DNA of 64,000 nt from JBPOFY01 sp049889815 (GCA_049889815.1 JBMHCR010000024.1:93522-157521); one strand, 5' to 3'. Counted from the stretch's first letter, positions 1-8,435 are shown. The notes: generated by a model not told the origin, from the sequence alone. A program made the numbers and translations.

Positions 1-421
1 CGATCGCGGCGGCCATGGGCTCTTCGAGAAGCACCACATCGCGCGCCCCCGCACGGATCGCAGAATCTTTCACCGCACGTCGCTCCACTTCGGTAATACC
101 CGATGGTACAGCAACCACAATGCGTGGTGCTACAAACGTTTTCTTTCGGTTCACCTTGTTGATGAAATACCGCAGCATGGCCTCAGTGATCTCAAAATCG
201 GCGATCACTCCGTCCTTCATTGGGCGTATCGCTGTGATGTTGCCGGGTGTGCGACCGAGCATCTTTTTCGCTTCGGCACCGACCGCACAGACTTTTTTTG
301 TGGACGTGTATATCGCCACTACACTCGGCTCGCGCAGCACGATACCTTTTTCCTTTGCAAACACGAGCGTGTTGGCTGTTCCGAGGTCGATGCCGATGTC
401 GTTGGAGAGGAGTCCGATCAC
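1..421 (-). CDS. mreB: Rod shape-determining protein MreB (N-terminal part, cut by window edge)
   Basis: Actin-like ATPase that forms cytoplasmic filaments under the inner membrane and directs lateral cell-wall synthesis. About 140 N-terminal residues are visible; the rest lies left of the window. The start reads MIGLLSNDIGIDLGTANT, the phosphate-1 loop of the MreB/actin fold, followed by GIVLREPSVVAI, TPGNITAIRPMKDGVIADF and IVVAVPSGITEVERRA, all typical of MreB. The chosen start is GTG at 421-419, because no ATG exists in this frame between it and the upstream stop. No good ribosome site is seen. The family is very conserved, so the identity is certain; only the exact start is open. Confidence 0.95.
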   Translation of the reverse strand, partial: MIGLLSNDIGIDLGTANTLVFAKEKGIVLREPSVVAIYTSTKKVCAVGAEAKKMLGRTPGNITAIRPMKDGVIADFEITEAMLRYFINKVNRKKTFVAPRIVVAVPSGITEVERRAVKDSAIRAGARDVVLLEEPMAAAI

Positions 422-521
422 TGAATGGGAGGTTTGAAAAGAGTGTGCTGAGCTTCGGTCGATTTTTCCTATGAAAGCATTTGAATGTCAAATAATTACC
501 TTAGAGACGGAGGATTAGTCG

Positions 522-1703
522 TTAGCCGACGATTTTGAAGAAAACGCGCTTGCCGGCCTGGAAAATAGCCTCACCCGAAGGTGGGGTGATTTCGGCGTTT
601 GGGTCGCTCTGCTTTTTACCGTCAACCTTCACTGCGCCTTGTTGAATCAAGCGGCGAATCGCGCCTTTACTCTCGAAAAGATCCGACTGTGCCATCACTT
701 CAAAAAGCGGTGCGCTTTTCGCATCGCCGAGTAGGTCCGACCAAGTAAAGGTGGGCATGTCGTCAGGCAGCTTATTCTTGGAAAACACCTGTTCGAACTG
801 CTCGAGCTGGTGCTTGCCCTCCTGCATCGAGTGGAATTGCCCGACGAGGGAGCTGGCGAGTTGCTTCTTCGCGTCCATTGGATGGCCTGCCTTGAGGCGC
901 TCGATTTGGGGTTCGCTGGATTCCAGTAGGAGCTGGTAGTAGACCCACATCGTGTCGTCGCTGATCGACATGATCTTGCCGAACATATCCTTAGGCGAGT
1001 CGGTAAACGCGATATAGTTGTCGGCGCTTTTCGACATCTTCTTAGTGCCGTCGAGACCGACGAGCAGTGGCATCGTGATCACTGCCTGCTCCATTTTGCC
1101 GGCATCCTTCTGTAGGGCACGACCGACAAGCATGTTGAAGAGCTGGTCCGTGCCACCGATTTCGACATCCGCATTCAGGTAGAGGGAATCGTAGCCCTGG
1201 ATGAGTGGATACATGAACTCGATCATCGAGATCGGAGCGTTGCTGGCGTAGCGCTTGGCAAAATCGTCCCGCTCAAGCATGCGGGCAACCGTCATTTTGC
1301 GGGCGAGTTTCAGGCAATCTTCAAAACTCATCTTATTGAACCACTCGCTGTTGTAAACGACGGTGGTTTTTTCCTCATCAAGGATCTTGAAGGCCTGCTC
1401 GAGATAAGTCTCTGCATTGTCGACGATCTCCTCCTTGGTAAGCACTGGGCGTGTGCTGGAGCGACCGGATGGGTCGCCAATCAAGGTGGTAAAATCCCCA
1501 ATGATTAGGATGGCTTCGTGGCCAAGGTCTTGAAACTGGCGGAGCTTGTTGAACACGACCAAGTGTCCGAAGGTCAGATCTGGGCGTGTGGGGTCGACGC
1601 CAAGTTTTACGCGCAGTGGGCGGCTGCCATGCATACGGTCTTCGAGTTCTGCGTCACCGATGATGGTCTCGGTATTGGTACGAATAGTGTCGATCAGGCT
1701 CAT
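522..1703 (-). CDS. tyrS: Tyrosyl-tRNA synthetase
   Basis: Cytoplasmic class I aminoacyl-tRNA synthetase that charges tRNA-Tyr. The protein has 393 residues, as expected for the TyrRS type with the PDLTFGHLVV version of the HIGH motif (residues 41-50) and a perfect KMSKS loop (222-226, GTKKMSKSADNY). The C-terminal 60 residues form an S4 RNA-binding domain (GAIRRLIQQGAVKVDG). The ATG start lies directly beside a heptamer repeat at 1708-1741. No T-box leader is visible upstream. Confidence 0.97.
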   Translation of the reverse strand: MSLIDTIRTNTETIIGDAELEDRMHGSRPLRVKLGVDPTRPDLTFGHLVVFNKLRQFQDLGHEAILIIGDFTTLIGDPSGRSSTRPVLTKEEIVDNAETYLEQAFKILDEEKTTVVYNSEWFNKMSFEDCLKLARKMTVARMLERDDFAKRYASNAPISMIEFMYPLIQGYDSLYLNADVEIGGTDQLFNMLVGRALQKDAGKMEQAVITMPLLVGLDGTKKMSKSADNYIAFTDSPKDMFGKIMSISDDTMWVYYQLLLESSEPQIERLKAGHPMDAKKQLASSLVGQFHSMQEGKHQLEQFEQVFSKNKLPDDMPTFTWSDLLGDAKSAPLFEVMAQSDLFESKGAIRRLIQQGAVKVDGKKQSDPNAEITPPSGEAIFQAGKRVFFKIVG

Positions 1704-1707
1704 TTAA

Positions 1708-1741
1708 GAGGAGTCAGAAGTTGGGAGTTAAAAGTTAGAAG
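1708..1741. repeat. Heptamer tandem repeat upstream of tyrS
   Basis: Read on the minus strand toward tyrS this is a run of degenerate 7-mers of the form CTYYTRA (CTTCTAA, CTTTTAA, CTCCCAA, CTTCTGA). It ends four bases before the tyrS ATG. It is one of several heptamer runs in this window, each with its own 7-mer. Confidence 0.7.
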
Positions 1742-1812
1742 CGATTTCTATCAAGATTACCTCCAAACTGAGACCGCCATCGCCTCCGTAAAGGAAAAAC
1801 AACGCTTTGCTG

Positions 1813-2391
1813 CTAGTTCTGTGCGTTGATACGCTGGCGGACTGCTTCGTAGAGACAAACACCAGCGGAAACCGAAACATTTAAGCAGTCGACGGAGCCT
1901 GCCATCGGGATGCGAACCAAGCGGTCGCAGTGGTCTCCGGTGACCTTACGCAGACCCCAGCCTTCGCTGCCGAGAATGAAGGCAGTCGGGCCTTTCATAT
2001 TGACGTGGTAGAGCGAGTCGTTGCCACGGTCGGAGGTGCCAACGATTTGGATACCGCGCTCCTTCAGCTTTGCGATGAGCTGGCTAAAATTTTTTATTTT
2101 GAGGAAGGGTACATCGTCGGCGCCGCCACAGGAAATATCGCGCACGGTCGGCGTGATGCCGACGGCGCCTTTCACGGGAGCCAGCACCGCAGTCACGCCC
2201 GCACCCGATGCCGAGCGCAGACAAGCCCCGAGGTTGTGCGGGTCCTGTACCCCCTCGAGTAGGAGCAGCAACGGGTTTTCCGTGCGGTCGATGAGCTCGA
2301 AGAGATCGTGCTCGTCTTCAATGTGCACGACGGCAGCCGACGCGGAGTGCCGCGGTGGTTTTTTGATTTTATGAATGGAGTTTCTTCCCAT
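1813..2391 (-). CDS. SpoU/TrmH-family RNA 2'-O-methyltransferase, short RlmB-like
   Basis: SPOUT (trefoil knot) methyltransferase that uses SAM to methylate a ribose 2'-OH in rRNA or tRNA. All three SpoU motifs are present: motif 1 DPHNLGACLRSA (50-61), motif 2 ILGSEGWGLR (139-148) and motif 3 IPMAGSVDCLNVSVSAGV (161-178). At 192 residues it is about 50 shorter than RlmB (usually about 245): the catalytic domain is whole, but the N-terminal L30e-like substrate-binding domain is replaced by about 40 basic, Ser-rich residues. The sequence is nearest to the 23S rRNA Gm2251 enzyme RlmB, but the missing domain makes the target uncertain. Confidence 0.88.
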   Translation of the reverse strand: MGRNSIHKIKKPPRHSASAAVVHIEDEHDLFELIDRTENPLLLLLEGVQDPHNLGACLRSASGAGVTAVLAPVKGAVGITPTVRDISCGGADDVPFLKIKNFSQLIAKLKERGIQIVGTSDRGNDSLYHVNMKGPTAFILGSEGWGLRKVTGDHCDRLVRIPMAGSVDCLNVSVSAGVCLYEAVRQRINAQN

Positions 2392-2410
2392 GGGATGTGA
2401 GGAATTTTTT

Positions 2411-2488
2411 GTAGGGGCGCGACTTGACGCGCCCGAGATGGGTCTGACTCTTCACGACGACGGCGGGCGCGTCAAGTCGCGCCCCTAC
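2411..2488. repeat. REP-like palindrome, family A copy 1
   Basis: A perfect 25-bp inverted repeat: left arm 2411-2435 begins GTAGGGGCGCGACTTG and right arm 2464-2488 is its exact reverse complement, with a 28-nt spacer. The right arm ends 2 nt beyond the stop codon of the minus-strand gene at 2491. A second copy of the same family lies at 44943-45020. No transposase is near it. Confidence 0.85.
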
Positions 2489-2490
2489 GG

Positions 2491-2727
2491 TTAATACCAG
2501 GTGTCTTCTCCTCGCTTCATGAATTGGTAGAGTCCAAATAAACAGGCACCTGTGAAAAACTTAATTCCGACAAAGCCGTAGTATTCCTGTCCATCGGCTT
2601 CCTTGGTTACAGTTCGTGTAATACGACTACCGCGCCTACCGGAACTAAGCGTGCTTTCACCAGTGTAGAGGTCGTAAAATCCGGAAGACGTTGGAAGTAG
2701 CGCGAGAAATAAAACAAACCACTTCAT
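2491..2727 (-). CDS. Small membrane protein, unknown function
   Basis: A 78-residue protein that I do not recognise. It has a hydrophobic N-terminal segment (MKWFVLFLALLPTSSGF) that could be a signal peptide or membrane helix, a basic middle (SSGRRGSRITRTV) and a second hydrophobic stretch (FVGIKFFTGACLFGLYQFM). This suggests a two-helix inner-membrane protein. It lies 15 bp downstream of ruvB on the same strand and is probably co-transcribed with it, while a REP-like palindrome directly follows its stop. Confidence 0.6.
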   Translation of the reverse strand: MKWFVLFLALLPTSSGFYDLYTGESTLSSGRRGSRITRTVTKEADGQEYYGFVGIKFFTGACLFGLYQFMKRGEDTWY

Positions 2728-2741
2728 TTAAAATGTGCGGA

Positions 2742-3788
2742 TTATATCAACTCACCCTGCACGCCGCCTTGTGGCTCAAGCCCGATGACTTCCCAGCCTT
2801 TATTGGTGAGCACACGGCCCTGCGCAGTGCGTTGCAGGTAGCCTTCTTGGATGAGGAAAGGTTCGTGGACTTCTTCGAGGGTGTGAGCTTCTTCGCTGAC
2901 CGCGACAGCGACGGTGCCGAGGCCGACGGGGCCACCTTTGTAGTTCTGCGCCATTACACGCATCACTTGTTTGTCCATTTCGTCGAGACCGCGTTGGTCG
3001 ATTTCTAGGAGCTCTAGTGCCGCGGAGGCCATTGCTTGATTGATCACACCGTCGCCACGCTGTTGCGCGTAATCGCGGCAGAAGTTGACCAGGTTGTTGG
3101 CGATGCGTGGGGTGCCGCGCGCACGGCGAGCTATTTCGGCGGCGCCGTCGCTCTGAAACTTTACATCGAGCAGGTTGCAGGTGCGCTCGACGATACCCTG
3201 CAAAGTCTTATGATCGTAGTAGCTGAGGCGGGATTGAAGCGTGAACCGGCTACGAAGTGGCGCGGTGAGGAGACCCATGCGGGTGGTTGCGCCGAGCAGG
3301 GTGAAGCGCGGCAGTGAAAGGCGCACGCTGCGGGCGTTGGGCCCCTGATCGATCATGATGTCGATACGGAAGTCTTCCATCGCAGAGTAGAGGTATTCTT
3401 CGACGGTCTTCGAGATGCGGTGGATTTCATCGATAAAAAGGATGTCGCCCTCGTTGAGGTTGGTGAGCAGGCCTGCGAGGTCGGCAGGTTTATCGATCAC
3501 CGGGCCCGATGTGATGCTAACTTGCTTGCCCATCTCGTGTCCGAGGAGGAGTGATAGGGTCGTCTTGCCCAGCCCCGGAGGCCCACTCAGTAAAATATGA
3601 TTCAGCGGTTCTTCGCGATCACGCGCGGCACCGACCATGACCTTGAGGCGCTCAATGGTCTTGGGCTGTCCGGCGAAGTCGTCGAACGAAAGCGGACGCA
3701 GCATCGACTCTTCCGAGCTGATGGGGTCAGCAAGCGTTTGCTCGATAAACTGAGTGCCAGTGGGCGGATTTTCGGGTGTGAACGACAT
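2742..3788 (-). CDS. ruvB: Holliday junction branch migration DNA helicase RuvB
   Basis: AAA+ motor of the RuvABC complex that drives branch migration of Holliday junctions during recombination and repair. At 348 residues it has normal length. Visible motifs are Walker A GPPGLGKT (69-76), Walker B ILFIDEIHR (116-124), sensor 1 LLGATTR and the arginine-finger region APLRSRF. The C-terminal winged helix is complete (GGPVGLGTVAVAVSEE). ruvA and ruvC are not in the window. Confidence 0.97.
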   Translation of the reverse strand: MSFTPENPPTGTQFIEQTLADPISSEESMLRPLSFDDFAGQPKTIERLKVMVGAARDREEPLNHILLSGPPGLGKTTLSLLLGHEMGKQVSITSGPVIDKPADLAGLLTNLNEGDILFIDEIHRISKTVEEYLYSAMEDFRIDIMIDQGPNARSVRLSLPRFTLLGATTRMGLLTAPLRSRFTLQSRLSYYDHKTLQGIVERTCNLLDVKFQSDGAAEIARRARGTPRIANNLVNFCRDYAQQRGDGVINQAMASAALELLEIDQRGLDEMDKQVMRVMAQNYKGGPVGLGTVAVAVSEEAHTLEEVHEPFLIQEGYLQRTAQGRVLTNKGWEVIGLEPQGGVQGELI

Positions 3789-3817
3789 GTGTGTGTTAGC
3801 ACAACAGTCTCTGCCAC

Positions 3818-5446
3818 TTAGTCAATCAAACCGGGGTAGGTGCCTGGTAAATCTTCGAGAAATTCTTTGAGGAGCTCCTGCATCTTTTTGAGCTGTCCTG
3901 CATATTCCGGATTGCTCGCGAGATTGTTGGTCTCGGTGGGATCTTCACCGATTTTGAAGAGCTGATCTTTATCGAAATAGCTGGGTGCCCACGGTGTATT
4001 GTCAGGATCCTTTAGCTGCCAGCGTTCGAAAGCGAAACCACCTGGATTCATACCGAGCTGGAAGTAGGGAGCGTCTTCAAGGAATGGATAATCTTCCGCC
4101 ATCCATGGGTTCTGTTTTAGCATGACTTTGTAATAGTATTCCTTTGCTTCTTTGACGCGTTCTTCCTTGGTGCGCTCGAGGCTTGGTGGGACGTAGAAGG
4201 CTACGTAGCTCCAGTCAGCTGTGGCAACGGCACGGGCAAGACCGATCTCGCTGTAGACTGCTTTGCGCCAGTTTTCGGGAGATTCGCCCTTGAAGATCGG
4301 GTAGAGGCTGTAGCCGTCGAGCATCATATTTTCGGGAGGCTCGATGCCGGCGATGTCGAAGAAGGTTCTGCCAAAATCGGTGTTCTGCACAAGCTCCTGC
4401 GGGCGTCTACCCGGCTCGATGACGCCCGGCCAGTAGGCCATGATCTGGGTACGGATGCCGCCTTGGTAGTTGGTGCCCTTGGAGTGATACTCCATGCCGT
4501 TGTCGTTGAAGTAAATAATCAGTGTGTCTTTGGAGAGGTCGAGCTCGTCGAGCTTGTCCATGATAGCGCCGATGCCGTCGTCGAGCCACGTCGCAGCAGC
4601 GTTTTTATTTGGAATGCCGGCAGCCTTGGTGCGCTCGAGCACGGATTCACGCGAAGGTTGCACGCCGACGATAGGCTCGTCGAGCACGCCCATACCGCTC
4701 AGGCGCGGATCGCCGACCAGCGATTCATAGGGATCTGGTACGTGCATGAGTGTCGGAGCAAAATACATATACCATGGGCCGTCTTTATTTTGCTCGATAA
4801 AATCGAGTGCGGCCTGGGTGTTCCACTCTTGATTGTGGACGTTGGTGCCGGTGTTGACCAGCGTCTTGTCGTCGTCGGGGTTGCCGCCATAGACCGCTTG
4901 GGTAAAATCGAAACCGTAGCGTTTGATTTCTTCAGCGATGATTTCCTGATTCTTACGCATGATTTTCTGAATCTCAGGATCATACGGGTCGCTGCCTTTT
5001 TCAATGGGTTCGATCAGGTGCATGGTGCCATTGAGGTGCCACTTGCCAGTAAAGCCGGTCGCGTAACCGCCGTCGCGGAGCACGCTCGGGATGCTGGGTT
5101 GGCCGTCAGCGAAGCCGAGGTTCCAGAGGATACGGGTGACGCCGTCTTCGGTCGTGCCTCCTTGAAAGTAAGGTTGTGGGCAGCGGCTCGCAAAGTGGCC
5201 TGCCATACAGGTATAGCGGCTCGGTGAGCAGACGCTCGAAGACACAAAACCGTTTTCAAAATAGATGCCTTGGTTGGCTAGCTTATCGATATTTGGCGTC
5301 AGGGATTCACCACCGAGAAAGCCGAAGTGATCGTTGAACTGATCATCGGTTATGATGAATAGAATGTTGGGCTGCTTATGTTCTGCGCTGGTAGAAAGCG
5401 CTGCGAGTAGAACGAAGCCGAGGGTAAGGAATTTTTTGAGATGCAT
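3818..5446 (-). CDS. Secreted sulfatase (arylsulfatase family, S1)
   Basis: Exported hydrolase that removes sulfate esters, in this phylum usually from algal polysaccharides. It has 542 residues with an N-terminal signal peptide (KKFLTLGFVLLAALSTSA). NILFIITDDQ (27-36) carries metal-binding aspartates. The signature CSPSR (73-77) holds the cysteine that is oxidised to the catalytic formylglycine. YFNDNGMEYHSKG supplies the second metal site. Maturation needs a formylglycine-generating enzyme; the FGE-like gene at 19106 lacks the visible catalytic cysteines and may not serve this role. The substrate cannot be told from sequence alone. Confidence 0.93.
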   Translation of the reverse strand: MHLKKFLTLGFVLLAALSTSAEHKQPNILFIITDDQFNDHFGFLGGESLTPNIDKLANQGIYFENGFVSSSVCSPSRYTCMAGHFASRCPQPYFQGGTTEDGVTRILWNLGFADGQPSIPSVLRDGGYATGFTGKWHLNGTMHLIEPIEKGSDPYDPEIQKIMRKNQEIIAEEIKRYGFDFTQAVYGGNPDDDKTLVNTGTNVHNQEWNTQAALDFIEQNKDGPWYMYFAPTLMHVPDPYESLVGDPRLSGMGVLDEPIVGVQPSRESVLERTKAAGIPNKNAAATWLDDGIGAIMDKLDELDLSKDTLIIYFNDNGMEYHSKGTNYQGGIRTQIMAYWPGVIEPGRRPQELVQNTDFGRTFFDIAGIEPPENMMLDGYSLYPIFKGESPENWRKAVYSEIGLARAVATADWSYVAFYVPPSLERTKEERVKEAKEYYYKVMLKQNPWMAEDYPFLEDAPYFQLGMNPGGFAFERWQLKDPDNTPWAPSYFDKDQLFKIGEDPTETNNLASNPEYAGQLKKMQELLKEFLEDLPGTYPGLID

Positions 5447-5452
5447 GAATAT

Positions 5453-5485
5453 GGGACGCGGGATACAGCACGGGATACGGGTGAC
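5453..5485. repeat. Heptamer repeat upstream of the sulfatase
   Basis: GGGACGC-GGGATAC, then AGCAC, then GGGATAC-GGGTGAC: 7-mers of the form GGGAYRC beginning seven bases upstream of the sulfatase ATG. It belongs to the same class of short tandem repeats as those beside tyrS and the suf genes, but uses a different heptamer. Confidence 0.55.
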
Positions 5486-5567
5486 TTTCTTAACACGAAT
5501 AAACCGAGTCCTTATGTCAACTGACAGAGGTGAGAAATTGAGGTTCCCTGGAATGTTGGGCGCCGCT

Positions 5568-5656
5568 ATGGGGAGCGCGGATCTCTGTGTCCGCTTTTTT
5601 GTGATTTCGGGGGCTCTGATTGCTAGCTATGTCCAGACGGAGCCAGACGCTCCCAT
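5568..5656. repeat. REP-like palindromic element beside the murA stop
   Basis: Ends ATGGGGAGCG (5568-5577) and CGCTCCCAT (5648-5656) are inverted copies. Inside lies a GCGGA/TCCGC hairpin followed by six T on the plus strand. The right end is 3 nt from the murA stop codon on the minus strand. No second copy of this family was found in the window. Confidence 0.6.
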
Positions 5657-5659
5657 GGA

Positions 5660-6955
5660 TCAATTCTCGAGCAGCTCTTTCGGCATCTCGGTGTCTTTGA
5701 GGCGCCAGATTTTCGCGCCGATGGCAGTCAACTTTTGCTCGAAGCGTTCGTAACCGCGGTCGAGGTGGTAGATACGTTGGATCCAGGTGTCACCTTCAGC
5801 GGCGAAGGCGGCCAGGATGAGCGCTGCAGATGCGCGCAAGTCGGACGCCATGACAGGCGCGCCGGAAAGTTTACTGGCTCCCTTGATAATCGCGCTTGGA
5901 CCTTCAATGGAAATATCAGCGCCCATACGTTGTAGCTCAGGAACGTGCATAAAGCGGTTCGGGTAGATACGCTCGGTGATGATAGAGAGGCCCTCGGTTT
6001 GAGTCATTAAGGCGCTGAGCTGCGCTTGTAAGTCAGTTGGGTAACCGGGGTGTGGCAGAGTGATAACATCGACGGGTTTGAGTGAGCCCTCGTAAGGCAG
6101 CACGTGGATGTAGTCTTCGCCGAGTTCCATGGGTAGACCCGCTTCTTCCAACTTGTCTAAGAATGCACCGAGTAGGCTGGGTGCGATGCCTTTTACGGTA
6201 ACATCGCCGCGGGTGATGGCACCAGCGATGACAAAAGTTCCTGCCTCGATACGGTCGGCGATTATTGAGTGTTGTGTGCCGTAGAGTTTGTCCACACCGG
6301 TGATGGTGAGTTCGGGGCTACCAATGCCTTCAATCTGGGCGCCCATCTTTACGAGTAGGTTGCATAGATCGACGACTTCCGGCTCACAGGCAGCGCATTC
6401 GAGAACCGTGTTGCCTGGGGCGAGCACGGCGGCCATCACGATATTGGCGGTGCCGGTCACTGTAGAGCCACTGCGGCCACCGAGGAAAATGGGTCCACCT
6501 TTGATATTGGACGCGTCTACGTGGACATAACCATTGGAGATGTCCACGGCGCAGTTAAGTTTCTTGAGGCCTTTAATGTGTAGGTCAATCGGACGCGGGC
6601 CGATGACACAACCACCGGGAATGGAGACTTCGGCTTTGCGCATACGAGCAACGAGCGGTCCGAGCAAGCAGACTGAGGCACGCATCTTGCGCACCAACTC
6701 GTAGGGCGCGATATGTGTGAGCTGCTTTGCAGTTATTTCCCAAGTGCCAGGCTCTGGTTGCACGGCGTCCGCGCCGACATGGCGAAGAATCTCGATCATG
6801 AAGCGCATATCGCTGAGGTCGGGCACATTCTTGAGCGTGACTGTTTCCTCTGTGAGGAGGGTCGCTGCCAGAATGGGTAAGGCTGCGTTTTTCGCGCCCC
6901 CGACGGCGATCTCGCCCTTGAGTGCTCCGTTACCGCTTACTTTGAAAACATCCAT
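5660..6955 (-). CDS. murA: UDP-N-acetylglucosamine 1-carboxyvinyltransferase MurA
   Basis: First committed step of peptidoglycan synthesis: transfers enolpyruvate from PEP to UDP-GlcNAc in the cytoplasm. The protein has 431 residues, slightly longer than the usual 419. The active-site Lys-Asn pair is in GGAKNAALP (22-23). The PEP-attacking cysteine is kept as Cys116 in PGGCVIGPRPIDLH, so the classical fosfomycin target residue is present. With mreB at the window edge, it is one of two cell-wall genes here. Confidence 0.97.
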   Translation of the reverse strand: MDVFKVSGNGALKGEIAVGGAKNAALPILAATLLTEETVTLKNVPDLSDMRFMIEILRHVGADAVQPEPGTWEITAKQLTHIAPYELVRKMRASVCLLGPLVARMRKAEVSIPGGCVIGPRPIDLHIKGLKKLNCAVDISNGYVHVDASNIKGGPIFLGGRSGSTVTGTANIVMAAVLAPGNTVLECAACEPEVVDLCNLLVKMGAQIEGIGSPELTITGVDKLYGTQHSIIADRIEAGTFVIAGAITRGDVTVKGIAPSLLGAFLDKLEEAGLPMELGEDYIHVLPYEGSLKPVDVITLPHPGYPTDLQAQLSALMTQTEGLSIITERIYPNRFMHVPELQRMGADISIEGPSAIIKGASKLSGAPVMASDLRASAALILAAFAAEGDTWIQRIYHLDRGYERFEQKLTAIGAKIWRLKDTEMPKELLEN

Positions 6956-6973
6956 CGGTTGGGCGGTTAGGGC

Positions 6974-7720
6974 TTAGGACTCGTTGCTAAGAGATGCTGC
7001 TGAGTGGCGCTTTTGGCCACCACCTTTGCCTCCTCGGCGACGGTTTTGCCCTTGTCCACCTTTGCCTCCGTGGCCCCGGTTTTGTCCGCCTTTGCCACGA
7101 TTCTGACCACCACGGCGATTTTTACCTCCGCGGTTGCCGCTTGGTTTTTTCTTTTGCGTCTCGCGTTCACTCCCAAACAGACCACCGAAAAACCCTGTGA
7201 TCGCTGCTAACAGTCCGCCCTTTGCTTGTCGCTTACCTTTGATCGCGTTGTGTGGCTTCTTCTTAGCGGCTTTTTTCTTGGCGGGACGGTTTTTTTCGCG
7301 TTCCGCACGGCGTGCATCGCGCTCGGCTTTGCGCTCTGCAAGGCGCGCTTCAACCTTAGCAATCGCAGCAAGCGTTTCAGGACTTGGCTGAGGATTTGGT
7401 GTTGACGCTCCGCTTTTCTCCACGCGCTCTTCGCGTTGCTGCTCTTCTTTTGGCTTAGATTCGTTTCGTGGTGCGCGTGGCTTGCCTGGCTTCTCAGATT
7501 TTTCAGGTGCATCGGCCGGCTTACCAGTGCCACTGAGCTTTTCGTTCGTTAGAGCTTCTGCCGGATCGACGGGGCCCATGTTGCCTTTACTTGCAGAGGA
7601 AACCTCTGTTTTGAAACCACCGCTACGGCGGCGGGTGCGTGGTTTTTTCGCGGCGTCTGTGCTGGGTGTGTAACTTTGTGTTTGGTTGGATGTGGTTGAG
7701 TTGTCTTCGAATTCTGGCAT
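6974..7720 (-). CDS. Highly basic low-complexity RGG-rich protein
   Basis: No known enzyme domain. The chain reads from an acidic, polar N-terminus (MPEFEDNSTTSNQT), through KKPRTRRRSGGFK, a Lys/Glu/Ala-rich presumably helical stretch (ARLAERKAERDARRAER) and a Lys-rich block (KKKAAKKKPHNAIKG), to a C-terminal 60 residues of Gly/Arg/Lys/Asn repeats such as RGGQNRGKGGQNRG. Such RGG tails bind RNA in many proteins, so an RNA-binding role is likely but unproven. An upstream ATG at 7765 would add 15 residues; the start at 7720 gives a more typical N-terminus. The gene starts 18 bp after murA in the same direction and may share its transcript. Confidence 0.7.
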   Translation of the reverse strand: MPEFEDNSTTSNQTQSYTPSTDAAKKPRTRRRSGGFKTEVSSASKGNMGPVDPAEALTNEKLSGTGKPADAPEKSEKPGKPRAPRNESKPKEEQQREERVEKSGASTPNPQPSPETLAAIAKVEARLAERKAERDARRAEREKNRPAKKKAAKKKPHNAIKGKRQAKGGLLAAITGFFGGLFGSERETQKKKPSGNRGGKNRRGGQNRGKGGQNRGHGGKGGQGQNRRRGGKGGGQKRHSAASLSNES

Positions 7721-7800
7721 CTTGTGTAGGTGTTGTTGTGGTGTGTCGGCAGCTAGAGCAGTCATAGCTGGCGTACATTTCTGTCAGGTGATCGGGGCGT

Positions 7801-7867
7801 GGGGCGCAATGGCAGGCTAGGGCTATCAGCCTAGGTCCGTTACCGAGCACGGAACGCAGCATTCCCC
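7801..7867 (+). ncRNA. Possible structured RNA with SRP-RNA-like tip
   Basis: Within the gene-free 7721-8008 interval, 7801-7867 can fold as a three-way junction. GGGG and AATG at the left (7801-7804, 7808-7811) pair with CATT and CCCC at the right (7860-7867). One inner hairpin is CTAGG/CCTAG. A second is GTCCGT/ACGGAAC with an 8-nt loop. The second hairpin with its flanks (CTAGGTCCGT then ACGGAACGCAGC) resembles the conserved SRP RNA tip (CAGGTCC then GGAAGCAG), but has an extra C and no GNRA tetraloop. The reading as an ffs-type RNA is a guess; strand and ends are uncertain. Confidence 0.35.
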
Positions 7868-8008
7868 GTGTAGGGAGTGTTATCGGTAGAGCAGGAAATT
7901 TCCTCTCGCAAGTGTTAAGTTCGTTTGCCTGCTAGTTGTCGGCTGAAAGTTGGTTGGAACAAGAAATCCGCTTGCTTGCCTTCGAATGTGAACCTACGAA
8001 CTTGGGGC

Positions 8009-8380
8009 ATGGATAAACTCGAAGAAATTTTTGCGATGCAGGACACGCTTAACAAGCGTATCGGAGTAAACACTGACGGTATGTCGGATGAAGAAAAGGC
8101 CAAATGGGTGCTCAATTACTCCCGTGCCATGCAGCAGGAAATGTCCGAGTTGATCGACTCGGTGCCGTGGAAGTGGTGGGCTAAATATCAGGAGTTTGAT
8201 GAGCAAAACGCTAAAGTCGAAGTCGTGGACCTGTTTCACTTCCTCATCTCGCTCGCTCAGGTGCTCGGTATGACTCCCGAGGATGTCTACAATGCCTACG
8301 TCAAAAAGAACAAGGTGAACCACGATCGCCAGGACAGTGGCTACACTGAAAAAGACGAGGATGATTCGAGACACATCTAA
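8009..8380 (+). CDS. Dimeric dUTPase (all-alpha NTP pyrophosphatase family)
   Basis: Hydrolyses dUTP to dUMP and PPi, keeping uracil out of DNA and feeding dTMP synthesis. The fold is the all-helical MazG-like one, not the trimeric beta dUTPase. The 123-residue protein starts MDKLEEIFAMQ, shows the first metal-binding set in QEMSELIDSVPWKWW and the second in KVEVVDLFHFL, followed by the family-typical MTPEDVYNAYVKKNKVN. The ATG at 8009 is chosen because the matching sequence begins there; an upstream ATG at 7925 only adds unrelated residues. Confidence 0.88.
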   Translation: MDKLEEIFAMQDTLNKRIGVNTDGMSDEEKAKWVLNYSRAMQQEMSELIDSVPWKWWAKYQEFDEQNAKVEVVDLFHFLISLAQVLGMTPEDVYNAYVKKNKVNHDRQDSGYTEKDEDDSRHI

Positions 8381-8400
8381 TCGTTTAACGATTCGATATG

Positions 8401-8435
8401 CAGAAGTCAGGAGTCAGAAGACAGTAGCCGGAAGT
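8401..8435. repeat. Heptamer tandem repeat between dUTPase and CPBP genes
   Basis: Exactly five 7-mers: CAGAAGT, CAGGAGT, CAGAAGA, CAGTAGC, CGGAAGT. They lie in the 106-bp gap between the two plus-strand genes. Confidence 0.75.

Noticed and set aside
4463..5227. Long plus-strand frame (254 codons) opposite the sulfatase
   Set aside because: It is antisense to a complete sulfatase with all family motifs, and its translation has no domain pattern.
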